Shown piece after piece: positions 58,640-64,000 of a DNA stretch of 64,000 bases (positions are counted from its first letter, which is position 1; each line of letters opens with the position of its first letter). This DNA is from Loripinus fragilis (Eukaryota > Mollusca > Bivalvia > Lucinida > Lucinidae): NCBI GenBank assembly GCA_964019695.1, contig OZ026522.1:23180477-23244476 (forward strand), written 5' to 3'. Position numbers and translations under genes: made by a program. The notes beneath the pieces were generated by a model, which was not told the origin of the DNA, did not search any database, and worked only from the letters and a program-made list of their open reading frames with translations.

Positions 58640-59036
58640 TACGATAAACGTGATGATTTTGATTTTGAAATTGTCCATTTCCCATTTCTAGATGGTGATG
58701 TTCCTCGCTCTACATCCTATAGAATTTATATTTTGCAACTAATCTGATTTGCTAGAGCATCTAGCCATGTTGTTGGCTTGGACACTCACAATAAACTGTT
58801 AACTGAGAAACTTCTTAAACAAGGCTATCAGTATCATAAACTTCGCAAACTTTTTTTCTAAATTTTACCAAGGCTACTATGATTTGATATCTAAATTAAA
58901 TGTCGACTTAGTGCCACGGGTTTGTCTGCAGTTTGTGATTGTGGTATTTCCCGATCATACTCACTTACTATTTTAGATCTCTTTCAGAACCAGAGTTTTA
59001 TGGCGACTTAGTGTACAATTTAAAGAAAATTAATGG
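58640..59036 (+). pseudogene. Degraded reverse-transcriptase-related ORF of a non-LTR-type retrotransposon
   Basis: Translation from 58640 gives YDKRDDFDFEIVHFPFLDGD, followed after a stop by a stretch containing LLTEKLLKQGYQYHKLRK, then KFYQGYYDLISKLNVD in another frame, and finally SEPEFYGDLVY near 58990-59020. I recognise this series of motifs, in this order, as a conserved C-terminal region of reverse-transcriptase-containing retrotransposon proteins that is frequent in mollusc and other animal genomes. The exact clade is not certain. In-frame stops (one follows QLI near 58744), a frameshift near 58858 and an inserted B repeat (58911-58976) show it is dead. Only the tail of the protein is present; no catalytic RT motif is in the window. 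Confidence 0.7.
58911..58976 (+). mobile_element. Truncated B-family retroposon inserted in the RT pseudogene
   Basis: This 66-base piece is the fixed 3' end of family B (GTTTGTCTGCAGTTTGTGAT to CATACTCACTTACTA). It interrupts the coding remains between the LNVD and SEPEF codons. TTAG occurs at both edges (58908-58911 and 58973-58976), which may be a short target duplication. Some of the coding sequence expected between the two parts is missing. Confidence 0.65.
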
Positions 59037-59040
59037 CTCT

Positions 59041-59446
59041 AAAAGTGTTCTCTGTATATATGTTATATGTACTTTACATCATTAATATTTAAAGAAGACA
59101 GGAATATATAAAATGCACAAACGTACTTCGGATGTATACAATATGTTTGCTCTCTTTGCTATTCTTAGTGAATTTCAACTCAAGGCCAACATACTTGTAG
59201 CTCTTACGAGAAAATAAATGAAAGATATGTTTCCAAGTAATTTATAGTATATCATGGTAGAAATGAGTAACCATTTTACAGCAAAATCAAACGTATTATA
59301 AGCATAGATAATTCTCAACCTACACAATTGTATATTTTAAACCATGTACCTTGTATTGTTTGCTTTCAGAAGTAACATAATCAAACAATATATTGAAAAA
59401 CGCGCATTTAACTGGTGATATGGAAAAAGATATGACTGCTAAACAT
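59041..59446. other. AT-rich sequence, nothing recognised
   Basis: No repeat match, RNA gene or coding motif. Confidence 0.5.
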
Positions 59447-59935
59447 TATCATATTTTGTGTATGAACTACGCCAAATGTATCCTTTTCAGATTGTGATCG
59501 GTGCTTAACGTTATCATATTTTTAATATATACCATTTTCTTTCTACAATACCTCGGTAAATCAAGGGAAATGAGTTTTGTCGTTGGGCATAATGGAGGAA
59601 AGGGGTTGACCTTTTTCATGCAATAGCAACATTTCTGATAAAAGATGGTAAAATGTGATTTTGAGCGAGGTTTATTTAAAAACGCATTTTTCGTTGAAAA
59701 ATATACTTTTTTCAATTGATTGCTCATACATGTACATCAAAAGGCGAACCGAAGCCCAATTTGTATAGTGGTAGACTAAAGCTTACCTAAATGAGATGCA
59801 CCATTATTTTGGATAAAATTTTGAGGGAACTATCTAAATCAGGTCAATACTTACATTCTACAAGAAAGAACGCCCTCCTCCCGAACCATCTGTGCTAAAC
59901 AAACCGGTTTGTATATGGACGGTGTGGTATATATT
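59447..59935. repeat. Repeat L, inverted copy
   Basis: TATGAACTACGCCAAATGTA, TTTTTCAATTGATTGCTCAT, TGCACCATTATTTTGGATAA and TATGGACGGTGTGGTA mirror 55385-55875. 59936-60571 shows nothing recognised. Confidence 0.8.
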
Positions 59936-60571
59936 GTATCATGCAAAGCCATCCAGTGGGGTTTGATGTCATGTTTTGGTCTGGGTTTTCGCTGCCGTCG
60001 CCTAGTTGATAAATACCATTTGGACATGAACTAGCCCCTTTGTTTCTATGTGCAACACCTGGTATATTAGTAATCAGAAATGATAGACATATTGAATCAA
60101 GACTAATTCTGTTCTCAGCAGCCAGCAAAATAAGTTTTCCATTGTAATTAGCTTCTATCAAATAAGGCGGTGTAACCTGTCAGTGAAAATTGTATCCAAA
60201 ATAATTGTTTAAGAAATACATGAACACACCAAAAATATACATAGAAAACGAATAACGTTTTTCGTATCGCAAGCACGTATCACGTACGCCTATAGTAACC
60301 GTTTGACACTCTGATAGTGTTCACGAAATATTTTTGAAAGCATTAATTTCGAAACAAAAAAGGTCAGCGGCGACAACGAAAGCCTGAAATAGTACCCAGC
60401 ATGCATAGATTTAATGCCAATCAACACCGTGTGCTAATTACAAAATCAACGATATATTGACACACCCTGTCATGTAATGGCGACATGCTGCTAAGGTGCA
60501 ACGAAAAGTACATCTAATTATAAAAATATCATTTTAGATGATTTATTTGTTTCTGGTGATGCTTTACGCAT

Positions 60572-60875
60572 GTGCGGATCCAGAGGGGGACAGGGGGTCG
60601 AGACCACCCCCACCCCCTGAAAAATCTCAAAAATATAGGGTTTCTTAGCAACACTGGTCCGGATCCCGTGAAAATAACAAAGCTACCAAGCCAGCAATCA
60701 ATGTTGGGCCATCATTGGCACGCCAGCGAAACCCCATTTCAATGGGGTTTCGCTAGCGGGCCAATGATGGTCCGCGTATAGTAGTATTAGGATCCCCATC
60801 CCCTCATCAGCTACAAAAAAAAACGTTGTCAAAGCTGGACCCCCTCTGACAAAACTATCTCGATCCGCGCATGTA
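60572..60875 (+). mobile_element. Family E element, copy 4, hairpin with compensated stem changes
   Basis: TGCGGATCCAGAGGGGGACA through the hairpin at 60705-60773 (GCCAGCGAAACCCCATT, TC, AATGGGGTTTCGCTAGC) to CGATCCGCGCATGTAA. Relative to copies 2 and 3, one inner base pair is swapped and an outer pair is changed on both arms. Confidence 0.8.
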
Positions 60876-60944
60876 ACGTCATGATATTTTGTATGCTATT
60901 CTGTTGGTAAACGGTTTGATGATGTCTATATTCCTCAGCGAGAT

Positions 60945-61080
60945 GATTGCAAAAATGCAAGGAAATCAAGACAAGTACCAAACACAAATCAACCAGAAAC
61001 AATGACGGACCTAATAACGGACAGCAGCCAAAGTCACTGTTGTGTGTGTGGTGTAGGGGGCTTAAATCAATTCTACTGGA
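60945..61080 (-). mobile_element. Diverged family B internal fragment
   Basis: ACGGACAGCAGCCAAAGTCAC and GGGGGCTTAAATCAATTCTACTGG match the start-side of B copies. The fixed end is absent. Confidence 0.45.
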
Positions 61081-61129
61081 CAAACCCATTAGAACACAGA
61101 TAAACGAATATGCGGGATGTGCATGCTAC

Positions 61130-61620
61130 ATTGAAGGCTCGGTATAAGGTTTTGGTATCTTGAAGTTGTGTTTTTGGCTTCCTTGATCTCTTAGTACGAC
61201 AGTTGAATGTTGCTATGTTGTTGTGTTATGACGGTGCATTGTTTTACTACCATGAGAGCTCAGTATAACGTTCAGTTGTTTTGTAACGTTGTTCTGCTAG
61301 TTGAGTTTTCTGCGATCTTGATCTCTTGGTACAACGGTTGAATAGTTCGTTATTTTGTTGTGCCATATGTACATTGAAAGCTCGTGGTTTGTGAAGTTGT
61401 TTTTATTGTTGAGTTTTCAGCAACCATGATCTGTTTTGGTATGCCGTTCTTTACCTTGTAAGCTCAGTACAACGTTTGGCTGTTCTGTAATGTATTTCTG
61501 CTACATGTACATGCTACATGTAAGTAAGTATTGGGCTAGCTTAGTTTCCTTGTACGACGGATGAATGATTTGGTATCTTGTTCTGCTACTTTGAAAGCTC
61601 AGTTAGCGGTTGGATGTTTT
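61130..61620. repeat. About 121 bp degenerate tandem repeat
   Basis: GAAAGCTC-type words at 61133, 61254, 61375, 61458 and 61592, with TTGATCTCTTGGTACAACGG and TTGTTCTGCTA-like words between. The first two spacings are 121 bases; later units have deletions. Confidence 0.65.
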
Positions 61621-62440
61621 TGATACATTTAAGTTGTTCATTATTTGTTTTGTTTGTGGTTTACCATCCCAATCAACAGCTATGATCATGTCCAGGCGGA
61701 CAGTTGACTTAATCAGACTAGACTTAGGCCATGCCAAATATTTTTTTAGATTCTCATTCCCACCCACCCGTATGAAATATAAGAAAATAAAAAATGGGGT
61801 GGAGGTTTTTTCTATTTGCTTATAAAAGAAAAAAATGTTTAAAGAAGGCTGAACTTTTTTTGTACAATATACGTTTTGCTATGTGTCGGCTCAAATAGCG
61901 TCAGTAACTAGGCCAACCAATACACTAAATATCTCAACTTCTGTCCACTTTGAGTTGAAATGTCCTCTAGCAACGTCTACTACCGATCTTTCTTTCACAA
62001 ACTTCTACCCAATTATATCACGTAATTCTGACGATCGTTGTTACTCAATTTTAATCTAATAAATACTTTCACACGATTTGTTCTCAATATGAGCTATTTA
62101 CTTTTTTCCTGACTTTAAAGAAACCGCAGATAGAGGGTCGATTGCTTAAGAAAACAGTTTATTTAAAGTGATTACAAGGATGAGTTTCTTACATCGTTTG
62201 ATCTTTCATTCCCTTTTAGAAGATTTTCTAATCTTTAAATGGACTGTCAGCCTCGGATTATACTGCAAAAACTCACCAGATTACATGTACAGCCACCATG
62301 AGAATCGAATCAACCCTGGTGTGTATGTAGGGCGCATTACGCGTAGTGCTATGTATGAAAAAGCTCCATTTTGCTAGCCGGAAACGGCGTAAAGAAAATT
62401 AGTTTTGCTTGATTACCCGAAATGTTTCATCAGCAGAATA
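61621..62440. other. Unassigned sequence
   Basis: No repeat match, RNA gene or coding motif seen. Confidence 0.5.
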
Positions 62441-62512
62441 AATGAAGTTTCTGTATTTTTCAATAAAGTATCGCTATAGCGATATTTATTGAAAAAAACA
62501 CAAACTTCATTT
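62441..62512. repeat. 72-base palindrome, almost without loop
   Basis: AATGAAGTTTCTGTATTTTT to AAAACACAAACTTCATTT, with centre TATCGCTATAGCGATA also self-complementary. Three or so mismatches. 62513-63534 holds nothing else recognised. Confidence 0.75.
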
Positions 62513-63534
62513 ATAACCGTTTGTTTTACTGCAATCACACTTGTTATTGTGTTTACATGTACATGTTTTCGGTGACGACAGCGTCACGTCATATAACGTC
62601 AGCCATACGTTAATACCCACGTTATCAAAGTAGATCCTCGATGTACATCCGTGGTCTGATTCCACGGAATTTCGCGGAATTAGCCGGGGCAGTTCCGATT
62701 GGTACAAACACACAGGAAATGCACTAATAATGAAATAAGTGCAATATGCAAGTAGATTCCCCCTGTCTTTGTATATGTACATATAGCAACAAAATTTAAC
62801 AACACCTAGAATTTTAGCAAAAGTTAAACTTTAAAAATATTGTCAGAGAATGCTTGAAATATTTATATGACGAAGTCTTATAATTTCATTGTTTCGATCT
62901 TTGTATGGAAGAAAGTACATGACATGAAATGATTATTCCTCTATCGCAGAGATTTAGTAGTACGTTATGTTTATTTTTATTTTATTTTTATTTTTTGCAC
63001 TTTTTCATTTAGTTTTAAATATTATTTTCACGTTGACGCTGATAGTCAAACCGCGAGAAATGTAAAGAAATATTTTTGTCGATGATTTAAAAACAACGTT
63101 TGGCACGATACCTCTTCCTTAGGGAAGAATTGGCGATATTGGTAGGTTACGGTCTACTAAACTAATATTTGTAGGTTACGGATATTTCTTGTTTAAATTG
63201 AATCTGGTTGACTACGCAATTATATAGAAATTAAAGCGGTCCATTTAATGGGTACCAGCTTTTTGCAATCTTATAACTATTTTCGTATTGCAGAGAAATA
63301 GCAATTTTTGATATGTTTGAAACTTTTCATCATAATTAATTGGCCCCCTTGCGAGAAAACATTATTTTGCGGCGTGCACACAATAAAGCCACATACCAGC
63401 ATATTTAACCTTTTACTCCATAATAACGCCTTTTATAAAGAGCATGTAACTCACGCATTGTATATATGGTATATGACGATGAGCTGTATATGCTTAAGTC
63501 TAAAAAAATATGTATTGTAATGTTATATAAAGTA

Positions 63535-63607
63535 TTTGAAAATGATATGAAAAATGGAGCATTTGCGCCTTTAGAGCATATGCTCCATTTTCCATAATAT
63601 TTTCAAA
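63535..63607. repeat. Hairpin
   Basis: TTGAAAATGATATGAAAAATG with GAGCAT on the left and ATGCTC with CATTTTCCATAATATTTTCAA on the right, loop about 16 bases. Confidence 0.7.
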
Positions 63608-63892
63608 AGTATTCTAAACTTTACTTAATTTTTTCTTGATTTTTTCAATGTTGTCTAAAAATAGAAAATGATATCATGATCTAAAATAGCCCATGGAGTA
63701 AAGGGTTAACGACCAATATGTGTGCGCATTGCGTTTTGTAAGACTACCATTTATTGCAGAGTATAAGCATTCCAATTCTTTGAAAAAGAATCATGTTCAC
63801 TGTTAGTAAGGAGCGGCAGAATGTTCACCGAATGCTCTCAATAAACATCTGGCAAAATTAATTTGTTCAAATTAAATATGATATTAGGTACA

Positions 63893-64000
63893 GTAAAGCC
63901 TGTGTCAAGCGGCCACTCAAAATATACCAAAGAAAGATCTTAATGACAAGTGGTAGCTTAATGAAGGTCAAAAGTATTGCAGAATGCTCACCTTGGAGCA
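63893..64000. mobile_element. Possible start of a DNA transposon cut by the window end
   Basis: TACAGTAAAGCCTGTGTCAA with GCGGCCACTC resembles TA-flanked CAGTAAAACC ends of Tc1/mariner or pogo elements. Only one end is in view. Confidence 0.35.

Overview
This window looks like AT-rich, repeat-dense intergenic DNA from an invertebrate animal, most likely a bivalve mollusc. The only convincing protein-coding gene is a single-exon forkhead gene of the FoxB class on the minus strand (coding part 42090-43097). The guess of a mollusc rests on the FoxB protein sequence and on the style of the repeats (tRNA-headed SINEs, long foldback elements, degenerate 120-380 bp tandem arrays). It is an inference, not a match to a known genome.

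Almost everything else is mobile or tandem DNA. I name the families here with working letters. A and B are two related retroposon subfamilies that share one fixed end and have variable lengths. Read with the fixed end as 3', they behave like 5'-truncated non-LTR retrotransposon tails, and they appear about 30 times. A degraded reverse-transcriptase reading frame (58640-59036), itself interrupted by a short B copy, is the only recognisable transposon protein. C is a 340 bp element with a strong internal hairpin (four copies). D is a small hairpin element. E is a roughly 280-300 bp element with an internal hairpin (four copies). F, G, H, I, J, K and L are other repeats present two or three times.

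Layout: 1-2.9 kb holds little beyond hairpins. 2.9-9.2 kb is a mosaic of A, B and H with one inserted inverted-terminal element (7493-8414) whose empty site is at 9.57 kb. 9.7-13.3 kb and 15.8-17.2 kb hold degenerate repeats carrying RFX X-box-like palindromes, with a 134 bp (GT)n tract and a 52 bp minisatellite between them. 17.3-20.6 kb has three C copies, one split by a 1.32 kb TA-flanked element and another by a D-like foldback, plus a SINE. 20.6-24.9 kb has A/B tails, a 153 bp tandem array and repeat I. 25-41 kb is mostly unremarkable sequence with separate foldback or inverted-terminal elements, including a pogo/Tigger-like element at 32362-33370 and a near-perfect palindrome at 39959-40139. 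41.9-43.2 kb is the FoxB gene. 43.4-64 kb returns to A, B, C, D and E repeats, a 454 bp foldback element, a second SINE, and large inverted duplications.

No operon, CRISPR array, authentic tRNA or rRNA gene, or intact transposase was found. I see no evidence for a new biochemical system. The most informative observations are the two transposon insertions with recoverable empty sites, the hairpin family whose stem changes are compensated on both arms, the palindromes with potential to form double-stranded RNA, and the repeat-borne X-box motifs.
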